From Desulfobacteraceae bacterium (lineage in GTDB: Bacteria > Desulfobacterota > DSM-4660 > Desulfatiglandales > Desulfatiglandaceae): 18,752 bases of DNA. Under the pieces are notes generated by a model. It saw nothing but the letters and a program-made list of their open reading frames with translations, had not been told where the DNA came from and did no database searches. Shown in pieces: positions 1 through 7,310 of the stretch. The DNA lies in the NCBI GenBank assembly GCA_011042035.1, contig DQZA01000010.1:1-18752 (forward strand), read 5' to 3'. Position 1 is the first letter of the stretch. Every line of letters begins with the position of its first letter. The translations under genes were made by a program, and so were the position numbers.

Positions 1-190
1 GCCCCAGGGTAGGCCTGAGGCTGCCAGAAGGGCCATAAGTATGCTCAGGAAGATGGACGAACTGGGCTTTGGCAACTGCACCAACCACACGGAATGCGAG
101 GCAGTGTGTCCAAAGGAGATTTCTATCAGCAATATCGCTCGATTTAATCGTGAAATCATCAAGGCTAGTTTTGGATCAAGGGAAAAGTAG
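1..190 (+). CDS. sdhB: Succinate dehydrogenase/fumarate reductase iron-sulfur subunit, C-terminal fragment
   Basis: Only the last 62 codons are in the window; the frame is open from base 2 to the TAG at 188-190 and the gene begins upstream. The segment reads FGNC followed by a CxxxC pair and the block EAVCPKEISISNIARFNRE. That block matches the C-terminal [3Fe-4S]/[4Fe-4S] ferredoxin-like domain of SdhB/FrdB proteins, especially the type in which ECPKEI is followed by a helix with ARxNRE. In the family this subunit passes electrons between the flavoprotein and the membrane quinone site. Succinate dehydrogenase and fumarate reductase cannot be separated from this piece. The next gene on the same strand starts about 170 bases later behind its own likely promoter, so this gene is probably the last of a separate operon. 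Confidence 0.8.
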   Translation, partial: PQGRPEAARRAISMLRKMDELGFGNCTNHTECEAVCPKEISISNIARFNREIIKASFGSREK

Positions 191-228
191 GGGCCTTACG
201 TTTTATGGGTTGACCGAACATTTTTTGC

Positions 229-257
229 TTGACAGCTTTCCTCAATTTTTCTATACA
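229..257 (+). promoter_or_regulatory. Probable sigma70 promoter of the dsr operon
   Basis: A perfect -35 box TTGACA (229-234) is followed after 17 bases by TATACA (252-257), a 4-of-6 match to the -10 consensus. Transcription would start near 264, about 100 bases before the first gene of the dsr cluster. It lies just after the end of the sdhB-like gene, in the only sizeable gap before dsrM. Found by eye; the start site is inferred. Confidence 0.5.
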
Positions 258-265
258 GCCACTTC

Positions 266-281
266 AATGGCCTCGGCCATT
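266..281. repeat. Perfect inverted repeat just downstream of the dsr promoter
   Basis: AATGGCC and GGCCATT are perfect 7-base arms separated by TC. The site starts within a few bases of the predicted transcription start of the dsr promoter. It could be an operator for a dimeric regulator or a hairpin at the 5' end of the mRNA. It is not followed by a T run on the + strand, so it does not look like a terminator. Confidence 0.4.
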
Positions 282-359
282 CCCCAAAAAATTTGATTAG
301 TTATGGGCCCTAAAGCCTGAAGGAAAACGGGGCTCAATTTTATGAGTAGGTGCATTGCA

Positions 360-887
360 ATGGGTCTCGAAAATTTCCTAATAGAGCGAAAGGGCTCTAT
401 TTTGCCACTTTGGCGCGATTCGCTCTTTGACGTTTATCCTCCCGGATCCCACGGGTTCCTTAAGGATAAAAAAGGAAGATTTACAAACCCAGTGGGCTAT
501 ACCCTTAGCACCGAGCTTGAAAGGCTTTTCGGAGAGATTGTCAAAGAAGATTTAACGAGTGAGGCTAGGTCAAGCTTGGAGAGTATATTGAAAATAAGGG
601 CAGTCCAAGATCTCAAGCCCTCAGAGGCGTTGCAGTTCATCCTTGACCTGAAGGGGATAGTTCGTAGGGAGGTGAACACTAAGGGATCGAGTCAGATCTC
701 GAGTGAAGACCTGAGGGGATTTGAGCTCAAGATAGACAAAATCTGCTTAGAGGCATTCGACATCTACAACAGATGTAAGCAAAAGATCTATGAGCTTAGA
801 GTCAAGGAGGTCAAGAGGCAAGTTTCGAGATTAATGGAAAGGGCAAATCTCATCTGTGAGATCCCTGATGTAATTGAGGATCATTAA
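360..887 (+). CDS. RsbRD N-terminal-like domain protein at the head of the dsrMKJOP cluster
   Basis: This is a 175-residue soluble protein with no signal peptide, membrane segment or cysteine cluster. The N-terminus (LxxFLIERKGSILPLWRD, then a YPP motif and RFTNPVGYTLS) resembles the RsbRD N-terminal family, an all-helical domain first defined in co-antagonists of the RsbT stressosome kinase. From memory, similar small proteins occur directly before dsrM in other sulfate reducers. The C-terminal half is charged and helical. I chose the ATG at 360 because homologues I recall begin MGL/MSL and a weak AGGTG lies 10 bases upstream; an in-frame ATG at 342 would add six residues. It is probably co-transcribed with dsrM, 43 bases downstream. 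No STAS or kinase domain is present, so the role is unknown; a regulatory or assembly role for the Dsr complex is inference. Confidence 0.65.
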   Translation: MGLENFLIERKGSILPLWRDSLFDVYPPGSHGFLKDKKGRFTNPVGYTLSTELERLFGEIVKEDLTSEARSSLESILKIRAVQDLKPSEALQFILDLKGIVRREVNTKGSSQISSEDLRGFELKIDKICLEAFDIYNRCKQKIYELRVKEVKRQVSRLMERANLICEIPDVIEDH

Positions 888-930
888 AGGTTAAAACGGG
901 AACAGGTTCCAATAAGCGAGGTAAGGGTTT

Positions 931-2007
931 ATGGGCTTTATCGTTAGTATCCTCTTTTCATTTTTCGCGGTAATTGTGGTGGTGGCGGTCCCATGGATTG
1001 GGGTGGGTGCGCTAGATCTTCGTTTCTTGTTTGGCATTGTGGTGCCTTATGCTGCCATGGCTATCTTTTTCGTAGGTGTGGTTATCAGGGTGATCGATTG
1101 GGCGCGATCTCCTGTTCCGTTTCGCATCCCTACCACAGCAGGCCAGCAATGGTCCCTTCCCTGGTTTAAGCACAGCCGAATAGATAATCCCAAAAGCACC
1201 TGGGGAGTGATCCTGCGAATGTTTTTTGAGGTGGTCACCTTCCGCTCACTGTTCAGGAATACCAGGTTGGAGTACAGGCGGGTGGAAGGGGCTCCCAAGG
1301 TGGACTACGAATGGGAGAAATGGCTATGGCTGGCCGCCCTCGTTTTTCACTACTCATTCTTTATTATCTTTCTCAGACATTTCCGATTTTTCATGGAGCC
1401 AATCCCCCATTTTGTTGAAATATTGGATAAGATAGACGGCTTCCTGGAACTGGGCATCATCCCTTTCATTAATGGTCTGGGTGTGCCCACAGTGTACCAG
1501 ACTGACCTGCTGTTGATGCTTGCCTTGACATACCTTTTCGTAAGGCGGCTTTATATTCATCAAGTACGCTACGTATCGTTGCCAGCAGACTACTTCCCTC
1601 TTTTCCTGATTCTGGCTCTTGGTACCACTGGCATATTGATGAGGTATTTTATTAGGGTGGATATTACAGCGGTCAAGACCTTAGCTGTGGGACTGTTTAA
1701 ATTTCATCCTAAGACTCCCGAGGGAATCGGAGTTATCTTCTACATTCACCTGTTCTGTATTTGTACTCTCATAGCATACTTTCCGTTCAGCAAACTGATG
1801 CATTTTGCCGGAATATTTTTAAGCCCAACTAGAAACCTTTCAAACAACAGCAGATTCAAACGGCATGTTAATCCTTGGAATTATCCTGTGAAGGTACACA
1901 CATACGAAGAGTACGAAGATGAATTTAGGGAATTGATGGTGGAAGCCGGGTTGCCGGTTGAAAAACAGCCTGAAACAACTGCTGATACAGAAGAAGAAAA
2001 GGAGTAA
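931..2007 (+). CDS. dsrM: DsrM, membrane cytochrome b subunit of DsrMKJOP
   Basis: DsrM is the NarI-like integral membrane subunit of the DsrMKJOP complex. In the family it binds two b hemes and exchanges electrons between the quinone pool and DsrK. The 358-residue protein has hydrophobic segments at about residues 3-25, 30-52, 130-150, 190-205, 220-240 and 270-290. Candidate heme histidines lie inside or at the edge of helices, as VFHYSFF, LRHFRF, IHLFC and LMHFAG. The C-terminus is a charged cytoplasmic tail ending in a run of glutamates. The ATG at 931 has a good ribosome site (AGGTAAGGG). dsrK starts 2 bases after its TAA stop. Identity is strongly supported by the intact K, J, O, P order that follows. 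Confidence 0.93.
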   Translation: MGFIVSILFSFFAVIVVVAVPWIGVGALDLRFLFGIVVPYAAMAIFFVGVVIRVIDWARSPVPFRIPTTAGQQWSLPWFKHSRIDNPKSTWGVILRMFFEVVTFRSLFRNTRLEYRRVEGAPKVDYEWEKWLWLAALVFHYSFFIIFLRHFRFFMEPIPHFVEILDKIDGFLELGIIPFINGLGVPTVYQTDLLLMLALTYLFVRRLYIHQVRYVSLPADYFPLFLILALGTTGILMRYFIRVDITAVKTLAVGLFKFHPKTPEGIGVIFYIHLFCICTLIAYFPFSKLMHFAGIFLSPTRNLSNNSRFKRHVNPWNYPVKVHTYEEYEDEFRELMVEAGLPVEKQPETTADTEEEKE

Positions 2008-2009
2008 TT

Positions 2010-3638
2010 ATGGCGGACGTTCCTAAACCAGAAGAATTGGCCCAGATTGATCATCGGCCACCAGTATTTAAGCCATGGATGGACAGTCCCCCGGAATTCA
2101 AGGAGGGTATCTACTGCTATGGTGCGAAGGGCAAGAACCTGGAAGTGGTGGGGATGCCCAATGCCAGGGACTGGAATCCCGCGGACGAAGACTGGAATCT
2201 GCCCGATAACTGGGAGAATATAGTGAAGGAAGGAATGGATGAGCGTCTTGGCAGATTCCGTTCCTTCAAACTTTTCATGGATATATGTGTGCGGTGTGGA
2301 GCTTGCGCGGACAAGTGCCATTTTTTTATAGGCTCAGGTGATCCCAAGAACATGCCGGTATTGAGGGCGGAACTGATTCGTTCGGTTTACAGGCGCTATC
2401 ACACCCTGGGTGGCAAGATCTTCGGCAAGCTTGCTGGTGCCAGGGATTTGACCGAACAAGTGCTTAAAGAATGGTGGTATTATCTTTACCAGTGCACAGA
2501 ATGCAGGCGATGTTCCCTGTTTTGCCCATATGGCATCGATACGGCAGAGATCACTATAATAGGCAGGGAACTGACAAACCTACTGGGATTGAACACTGAC
2601 TGGATCCAGGCCCCTGTTGCCAACTGCTATAGGACAGGAAACCACTTGGGCATCCAACCCCACGCCTATAAGGACATGATAGAATTCTTTGTGGATGAGA
2701 TAGAGGAGGTAACGGGTGTCAGGGTAAATCCTTCTTTTAACAGAAAAGGTGCGGAAATTCTTTTCATAACACCCTCAGGTGACGTGTTCGCTGACCCAGG
2801 TACTTACACAGCCATGGGTTACCTTATGTTGTTCCATTACCTTGAGAGCATGGGTCTGGATATTACCTGGAGCACTTATGCATCAGAAGGAGGTAACTTC
2901 GGTTACTTTACGTCGCACGAGATGGCCAAAAGGTTAAACGCAAAAATGTATGCAGAGGCAAAGCGCCTCGGAGTAAAATGGATCCTGGGTGGCGAGTGCG
3001 GGCATATGTGGCGGGTGATTAACCAGTACATGGATACCTTCAATGGTCCGGCGGATTTTCTTGAAGAGCCGGTGTCACCTATTACAGGCACGAAGTTTGA
3101 GAGCGCAAAATCCACCAAGATGGTACATATTACCGAGTTCACTGCGGACTTGATAAAGCATGGTAAACTGAAATTGGATCCCAGCCGGAATGATAACTTG
3201 GTGGTGACGTTTCATGATTCTTGCAACCCTGCGCGCGGTATGGGTCTATTTGAAGAGCCAAGATACATCATAAAGAGTGTGTGTAATAACTTTTACGAGA
3301 TGCCTCCCGAGACCATAAGGGAGCAGACATTTTGCTGTGGCAGCGGCGCCGGGCTGAATGCAGGAGAAAACATGGAGCTCCGAATGAGGGGTGGACTCCC
3401 AAGGGCCAATGCCGTCAAATACGTACACGAAAAATACGGTGTAAACATGATGGCCTGCATCTGTGCCATTGATAGGGCTGTTTTTCCAACGTTGATGGAG
3501 TACTGGGTGCCTGATGTGGATATCACTGGTATACATGAACTTGTAGCGAATGCATTGATTCTGGAAGGTGAAAAGGAAAGAACAACCAACTTGCGCGGCG
3601 AGCCGCTTCCAGGAATGGAGGAAGAAGAGGATGTATGA
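2010..3638 (+). CDS. dsrK: DsrK, HdrD-like catalytic iron-sulfur subunit of DsrMKJOP
   Basis: DsrK is the cytoplasmic subunit related to heterodisulfide reductase HdrD, thought to act on the DsrC trisulfide/disulfide. The 542 residues carry two [4Fe-4S] motifs: CxxCxxCxxxC at 93-103 and CxxCxxCxxxCP at 162-172. They are followed by a CCG-type domain with Cys330 (GGECGH), Cys405 (HDSCNP), the pair Cys442-443 (CCGSGAG) and Cys near 484-486 (ACIC). Such a domain binds a special catalytic [4Fe-4S] cluster in HdrB/HdrD proteins. The length is normal for DsrK. The last 8 bases overlap dsrJ, suggesting translational coupling. The stop codon is TGA, which matters for the TGA codons in the hydrogenase gene: TGA is read as stop elsewhere in this genome. 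Confidence 0.95.
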   Translation: MADVPKPEELAQIDHRPPVFKPWMDSPPEFKEGIYCYGAKGKNLEVVGMPNARDWNPADEDWNLPDNWENIVKEGMDERLGRFRSFKLFMDICVRCGACADKCHFFIGSGDPKNMPVLRAELIRSVYRRYHTLGGKIFGKLAGARDLTEQVLKEWWYYLYQCTECRRCSLFCPYGIDTAEITIIGRELTNLLGLNTDWIQAPVANCYRTGNHLGIQPHAYKDMIEFFVDEIEEVTGVRVNPSFNRKGAEILFITPSGDVFADPGTYTAMGYLMLFHYLESMGLDITWSTYASEGGNFGYFTSHEMAKRLNAKMYAEAKRLGVKWILGGECGHMWRVINQYMDTFNGPADFLEEPVSPITGTKFESAKSTKMVHITEFTADLIKHGKLKLDPSRNDNLVVTFHDSCNPARGMGLFEEPRYIIKSVCNNFYEMPPETIREQTFCCGSGAGLNAGENMELRMRGGLPRANAVKYVHEKYGVNMMACICAIDRAVFPTLMEYWVPDVDITGIHELVANALILEGEKERTTNLRGEPLPGMEEEEDV

Positions 3639-4017
3639 CGGAGGTAAGATTATTGTTGGCCTCATAATTGGCATCGGGCTATTGCTTTCCCCGTTTTTTT
3701 ACAATGCCGGTAAGGCGCTTAAGCCTCCGGAGCCGGAACTGACTCCCAAGGCTAAAGAGGCCAAGGTCTGCGTGGCGTCGAAGGAGTACATGACAAACAA
3801 CCACATGCACTTATTGGACGAATGGCGTCAAACAGTGGTGAGAAATGCTGAGAGGTATTATGAATCGGCAGACGGCAAGGTCTATTATAAGAGCTTGCAG
3901 GTAACATGCTTGGACTGCCATTCCAACAAGACCAAGTTCTGTGATCAATGTCACAACTATATTGGCATGGATCCCTACTGTTGGGACTGCCATCTTGAGC
4001 CGAAGGAGAATAAATGA
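3631..4017 (+). CDS. dsrJ: DsrJ, periplasmic triheme cytochrome c
   Basis: A 128-residue protein with an N-terminal hydrophobic anchor (about residues 7-24) and three CxxCH heme sites at 93-97, 104-108 and 117-121, the known DsrJ pattern. Cys47, in the stretch CVASKEYMTNNHM, matches the conserved DsrJ block whose cysteine is known in Allochromatium to ligate one heme; the nearby His and Met residues of that block are also present. I chose the ATG at 3631 (MYDGGK) rather than the longer frame from 3568, because the latter would overlap dsrK by 70 bases and add a charged stretch before the membrane anchor. The gene overlaps dsrK by 8 bases and dsrO by 4 (ATGA). Confidence 0.93.
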   Translation: MYDGGKIIVGLIIGIGLLLSPFFYNAGKALKPPEPELTPKAKEAKVCVASKEYMTNNHMHLLDEWRQTVVRNAERYYESADGKVYYKSLQVTCLDCHSNKTKFCDQCHNYIGMDPYCWDCHLEPKENK

Positions 4018-4811
4018 TGGGTATCAGCAGAAGAGGCTTCCTAAAGGTTGCAGGTCTTTCCGCTCTGATGGCGGCACTGGGAAAATCTGGCTTTGAATTG
4101 CTTCGCCCAGGTCAGGTGGAAGCTTCAATCCCCGTTACCAAGGGAAAACGATGGGCCATGGCCATCGATATGCGGAAGGTCACACCTGAAATTATAGAGG
4201 AATGTAAAAAATCATGCCATCATTACCACAATGTACCGGAATTCGATAATCCAAAAGTGGAGATTAAGTGGATCTGGGGAGAAGAATTTGAGCATGCCTT
4301 TCCAGACCAACAGCATGAATATGTCAGCGACTTAATAAAAAGCCTCGAGTTTCCACTTCTTTGCAATCACTGCTCGAACCCTCCGTGCTGTAGGGTATGC
4401 CCGACGGGTGCCACGTGGCAGCGCGAAGACGGTATCGTAATGATGGACTGGCACCGGTGTATTGGGTGCCGATTCTGTATGGCAGGTTGCCCGTATGGGT
4501 CTCGGAGTTTTAACTGGGGTGATCCAAGGAAGGCGCCAAAGGAATTGAACCCTGGCTTTCCCACTAACCCGGAATTCCCGACAAGGGAAGTTGGTGTTGT
4601 GGAAAAATGTACTTTCTGCAACGAGAGAATTGCAAAGGGTCAATTGCCTGTCTGTGTGGAAAAGGCCAATGAGATGAAAAAGGATTCATTTATCTTCGGT
4701 GACCTGGCGGATCCGGACTCCGATATAAGGAAGGCATTACGTAAACACTATTCCATTCGACGTAAGACTGAATTGGGGACTCATCCTAATATCTATTATA
4801 TTATAGCGTGA
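4014..4811 (+). CDS. dsrO: DsrO, Tat-exported iron-sulfur subunit
   Basis: A 265-residue periplasmic ferredoxin-like protein with a twin-arginine signal (ISRRGFLKVAG, residues 4-14) followed by a hydrophobic stretch and a likely cleavage site near residue 38. The mature part has the four-cluster arrangement of the DMSO reductase B-subunit family: Cys64/68, the CNHC...CCRVCP block (117-129), CIGCRFCMAGCP (149-160) and a later CTFC...C block near 200. DsrO passes electrons between DsrJ and the membrane subunit DsrP. The ATG at 4014 overlaps the dsrJ stop; a second ATG at 4017 is equally possible. Ends with TGA. Confidence 0.93.
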   Translation: MMGISRRGFLKVAGLSALMAALGKSGFELLRPGQVEASIPVTKGKRWAMAIDMRKVTPEIIEECKKSCHHYHNVPEFDNPKVEIKWIWGEEFEHAFPDQQHEYVSDLIKSLEFPLLCNHCSNPPCCRVCPTGATWQREDGIVMMDWHRCIGCRFCMAGCPYGSRSFNWGDPRKAPKELNPGFPTNPEFPTREVGVVEKCTFCNERIAKGQLPVCVEKANEMKKDSFIFGDLADPDSDIRKALRKHYSIRRKTELGTHPNIYYIIA

Positions 4812-4818
4812 GGTGGTT

Positions 4819-5976
4819 ATGCTTGACAGGGCATTAAAAGGTAGTAGCAGGTACTGGGGATGGTTGATATTTTTGCTTATTCTTATGGGCATTGGCTTTG
4901 TCCTCTGGCTCTATCAATTCAAGGTAGGCTTAAAGATCACGGGTATGAGCAGGGATGTCTCCTGGGGGTTTTACATTGCCCAATTTACTTATCTCGTTGG
5001 AGTGGCCGCCTCCGGAGTAATGGTGGTCCTTCCGTATTACCTACATGATTATAAGAAGTTCGGGAGACTGACTGTTCTTGGCGAATTTATGGCCATTGCG
5101 GCGGTTCTCATGTGCCTTCTTTTCATCATGGTTGACCTAGGAAGGTTGCCGAGGCTGGTTAATGTCATCATGTATCCTCATCCAAGGTCCATACTATTTT
5201 GGGATATGATTGTGTTAAACGGCTACCTTCTGTTGAACATCCTGGTCGGGTGGAATGCCTTGGCAGCGGAACGAAAGGGGGTTCACTATCGTACATGGGT
5301 GAAGGTCCTTGCCTATATCTCCATACCGTGGGCCTTTAGCATCCATACGGTCACAGCGTTCCTGTACGCTGGCCTTCCTGGGAGACATTTCTGGTTGACC
5401 GCCATTATGGCGCCTCGCTTTCTAGCTTCGGCGTTCTGCTCAGGCCCCGCCATATTATTGCTGATTTGCTTCATCATAAGAAAGCTTACCAAGTTTGATC
5501 CTGGCAAGGAACAGATGAGAACACTTGGTGGCATCATTGCATATGCCTTTATCCTGAACATATTCTTCTTTCTCATGGAACTTTTTACGTCATTTTACAG
5601 CCAGATCCCAGCTCACATGGACTCCCTTGTGTATCTCTTCCGTGGGCTTGATGGGTACGGAAGACTGGCTCCGTGGATGTGGACGTTTGTCTTTTTCTCT
5701 GTTGTGGCATTGGTTATGTTAATTGTTCCATACACCAGGAGGAAAGAGGACACTTTGGCCGTTGCTGCTGCCTGCGTGGTCATAGCTACGTGGATTGATA
5801 AGGGCCTCGGACTGATCATAGGTGGCTTTGTTCCCAACCCCTTTGAGAAAGTTTTCGAGTATTGGCCCACTGTGCCAGAGGTCATGATTTCAGTGGGGGT
5901 GTGGGCTACCGGCTTCTTTGTCCTTACCGTATTGTTCAAGATAGCGATCTCCATTAAGGAGGAGGTTGCTGCTTAA
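4819..5976 (+). CDS. dsrP: DsrP, NrfD-family membrane subunit
   Basis: A 385-residue NrfD/PsrC-type integral membrane protein with about ten hydrophobic segments, ending in a short basic/acidic tail (ISIKEEVAA). In the family it pairs with the ferredoxin-like subunit (here DsrO) and interacts with menaquinone on the periplasmic side. The block after the first helix (SRDVSWGFYIAQFTYLVG) is typical of NrfD proteins. I preferred the ATG at 4819, with GAGGTGG 3-5 bases upstream, to a GTG at 4813 that has no ribosome site. The gene follows dsrO by 7 bases and is the last of the dsr operon. Confidence 0.93.
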   Translation: MLDRALKGSSRYWGWLIFLLILMGIGFVLWLYQFKVGLKITGMSRDVSWGFYIAQFTYLVGVAASGVMVVLPYYLHDYKKFGRLTVLGEFMAIAAVLMCLLFIMVDLGRLPRLVNVIMYPHPRSILFWDMIVLNGYLLLNILVGWNALAAERKGVHYRTWVKVLAYISIPWAFSIHTVTAFLYAGLPGRHFWLTAIMAPRFLASAFCSGPAILLLICFIIRKLTKFDPGKEQMRTLGGIIAYAFILNIFFFLMELFTSFYSQIPAHMDSLVYLFRGLDGYGRLAPWMWTFVFFSVVALVMLIVPYTRRKEDTLAVAAACVVIATWIDKGLGLIIGGFVPNPFEKVFEYWPTVPEVMISVGVWATGFFVLTVLFKIAISIKEEVAA

Positions 5977-6033
5977 AGGGTAAGAGGTTTTGAAGAATAC
6001 CGACTGACCAAATCGGTTGATTAAGAATACAAC

Positions 6034-6075
6034 GGGCCCCGTAATCGACTCACTAAAAGGGGCCCTTGCTGTTTT
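6034..6075 (+). terminator. Probable terminator after dsrP
   Basis: GGGCCCC (6034-6040) pairs perfectly with GGGGCCC (6059-6065) across an 18-base loop and is followed by TTGCTGTTTT. It lies 58 bases after dsrP and before the ferredoxin promoter. The loop is long and the T run imperfect, so strength is uncertain. An 8-base direct repeat AAGAATAC (5993-6000 and 6023-6030) lies just before it; I have no explanation for the repeat. Confidence 0.55.
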
Positions 6076-6097
6076 CTGGAGCCCCGCAACAAAAAGC

Positions 6098-6126
6098 TTG
6101 ACACCCAAAAGCGTGTTTGTTATTAA
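6098..6126 (+). promoter_or_regulatory. Probable sigma70 promoter of the ferredoxin gene
   Basis: A perfect TTGACA (6098-6103) is followed after 17 bases by TATTAA (6121-6126), 4 of 6 to the -10 consensus. Transcription would begin near 6133, leaving a leader of about 125 bases before the ferredoxin ATG. It sits between the dsrP terminator and the ferredoxin gene, which suggests the ferredoxin is expressed independently of dsr. Confidence 0.5.
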
Positions 6127-6142
6127 ACCCGCTGTTCGATAT

Positions 6143-6230
6143 AGGCGTAGGAAATTAAGATATGCGAGGTTCTAGCGCCTTAATGTTTTGAGCAGGACTC
6201 AGCTAAAATGCCGATTGGGTACTGCTGAAA
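6143..6230 (+). promoter_or_regulatory. Structured 5' leader of the ferredoxin mRNA
   Basis: Two long imperfect hairpins fill the leader. In the first, AGGCGTAGGAA (6143-6153) pairs with TTCTAGCGCCT (6170-6180) with one mismatch and two G-U pairs. In the second, TTTGAGCAGGACTCAG (6187-6202) pairs with the segment 6215-6230 with two mismatches and some G-U pairs. Neither is followed by a T run, so they are not simple terminators. I do not recognise a known riboswitch consensus. The structure was found by hand and its function is unknown. Confidence 0.35.
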
Positions 6231-6257
6231 TTTTTCATATGAGGAGGATGTATAATT

Positions 6258-6446
6258 ATGGCTTACGAAGTAGTGGTAGATCACGACAAGTGTGAAGGGT
6301 GCGAAGAGTGTGTGGAGGTTTGTCCCGTGGATGTGTATGAGATCCAGGACGGAAAATCAGTACCAGTAAATGCAGAGGAATGTCTCGGCTGCGAAAGCTG
6401 CGTAGAAGTATGTGATCAAGAGGCCATTACAGTGACCGAAGTATAG
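6258..6446 (+). CDS. Small 2[4Fe-4S] ferredoxin
   Basis: A 62-residue acidic soluble protein with two cluster motifs: Cys12, 15, 18, 22 followed by Pro, and Cys42, 45, 48, 52 followed by Asp53 where Pro is usual. This is the clostridial-type bacterial ferredoxin fold, a low-potential cytoplasmic electron carrier. A strong ribosome site, GAGGAGG at 6241-6247, precedes the ATG. It stands alone between its own promoter and a bidirectional terminator. Possible partners in the window are the Hdr-like complex and, less directly, DsrK; none is proven. Confidence 0.92.
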   Translation: MAYEVVVDHDKCEGCEECVEVCPVDVYEIQDGKSVPVNAEECLGCESCVEVCDQEAITVTEV

Positions 6447-6487
6447 GTAATAAAGATAAGTAACAAAGGGCCCATACGAATTACAAC

Positions 6488-6520
6488 AAAAGAGCCGCTC
6501 AAAATGAGCGGCTCTTTTTC
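6488..6520. terminator. Bidirectional rho-independent terminator
   Basis: AGAGCCGCTC (6491-6500) pairs perfectly with GAGCGGCTCT (6506-6515) around a 5-base loop, with AAA upstream and TTTTT downstream extending the stem. It lies between the converging ferredoxin (+) and cytochrome (-) genes and can serve both. Confidence 0.92.
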
Positions 6521-6531
6521 GCTAAATCATA

Positions 6532-6957
6532 CTAGGATTTCTTCTTCTTTGCGTGGCACTTACTGCACTTCTTGTAAGGCCCTGTTTTCTTGCCGGCTTT
6601 CGCCAGTTTCTTATGGCAGGTCTTGCAGTTTTTGTGATAGGCGTTCTGGAGTTTCAGGACCTTACCTTGTTTCTTAAGTGGGTTGTGGCATTGCTTGCAG
6701 TGTTTTACTGGATCGCCTTCCTTCCACACATTTTTGCCATTCTGGTAATCATGGTGGCATTCAGTGCAGGCGAGTCCATAATCGTCATGGTGTTTTTTGT
6801 GGCTGAAATTGACGGGGCCCTTTTTGTCAGCTTTATATCCAGTATTCTCGATACACATAGTATCGGGGCCCTTATCGGCCGCACTCAGCACTCCCACAAC
6901 CAGGAAAAGGAGACCAACGAACAAAACAACCAGAAGCCCAAAACCTTTTTTCCTCAT
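6532..6957 (-). CDS. Periplasmic tetraheme cytochrome c (class III, c3 type)
   Basis: A 141-residue precursor with a signal peptide (MRKK then a hydrophobic core to about residue 25, cleavage near AA-DK) and four CxxCH heme sites at 64-68, 87-91, 111-115 and 131-135. The block FSHKKHH (51-57) before the first heme supplies distal histidines, as in c3/c7 cytochromes. The protein is very lysine-rich, like tetraheme c3 proteins that accept electrons from periplasmic hydrogenases. All four sites are CxxCH, with none of the CxxxxCH spacing seen in some Desulfovibrio c3. The start has an excellent ribosome site (AAGGAGGTGA) and its own promoter upstream. The hydrogenase operon lies just upstream on the same strand, making it a likely redox partner (inference). 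Confidence 0.9.
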   Translation of the reverse strand: MRKKGFGLLVVLFVGLLFLVVGVLSAADKGPDTMCIENTGYKADKKGPVNFSHKKHHDDYGLACTECHHDYQNGKNVWKEGDPVKHCKQCHNPLKKQGKVLKLQNAYHKNCKTCHKKLAKAGKKTGPYKKCSKCHAKKKKS

Positions 6958-7032
6958 CCGCTATCTCACCTCCTTTCGCTGCAGATTATCCCCAAATACT
7001 GGAGTATTAATCTGGTCCCTATCTACTACGCG

Positions 7033-7062
7033 ACTATAGTAAAAAGAGTCACAAATTGTCAA
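7033..7062 (-). promoter_or_regulatory. Probable sigma70 promoter of the tetraheme cytochrome gene
   Basis: On the minus strand a perfect TTGACA (plus positions 7062-7057) is followed after 18 bases by TATAGT (7038-7033), 5 of 6 to consensus. It lies between the end of hypC and the cytochrome start, so the cytochrome can be expressed separately from the hydrogenase operon. Confidence 0.55.
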
Positions 7063-7073
7063 GGATTATCTCC

Positions 7074-7310
7074 TCATTCTAAGGGCTCATCATCCATGAC
7101 ACTGGCCATCTCACGCAATACCTTCAGAGATTCCATCGCCTCTGCTTCATCTATCTTATGGATGGCAAAGCCCGCATGAACGATTACGTAGTCTCCGATC
7201 TGCGCATCGTTAAGCAAGAGTAAACTGACTTCTCTCTGAGTTCCGTCCATGTCGATGGTTCCCATACCATCCTTTATCTCGACTATCTTAGCAGGGATTG
7301 CAAGACACAT
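7074..7310 (-). CDS. hypC: HypC, [NiFe] hydrogenase maturation chaperone
   Basis: HypC/HybG proteins carry the Fe(CN)2CO moiety with HypD and deliver it to the hydrogenase large-subunit precursor. The 78 residues start MCLAIPAKIVEI, with the essential Cys2, and contain the typical blocks GTQREVSLLLL, QIGDYVIVHAGFAIHKID and EAMESLKVL. I chose the ATG at 7310 because Cys2 must follow the initiator Met; a longer frame from 7457 would add unrelated residues that overlap the protease gene in another frame. It overlaps the protease gene by 23 bases. The other hyp genes are not in the window. Stop codon is TGA. Confidence 0.93.
   Translation of the reverse strand: MCLAIPAKIVEIKDGMGTIDMDGTQREVSLLLLNDAQIGDYVIVHAGFAIHKIDEAEAMESLKVLREMASVMDDEPLE

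Noticed and set aside
69..296. 75-residue open frame on the + strand.
   Set aside because: It overlaps the sdhB-like C-terminus in another frame, contains the likely dsr promoter, and its product resembles nothing known.
5993..6030. Direct repeat AAGAATAC, 30 bases apart, after dsrP.
   Set aside because: Only 8 bases and AT-rich; it could be chance. No attachment site or mobile element is nearby.
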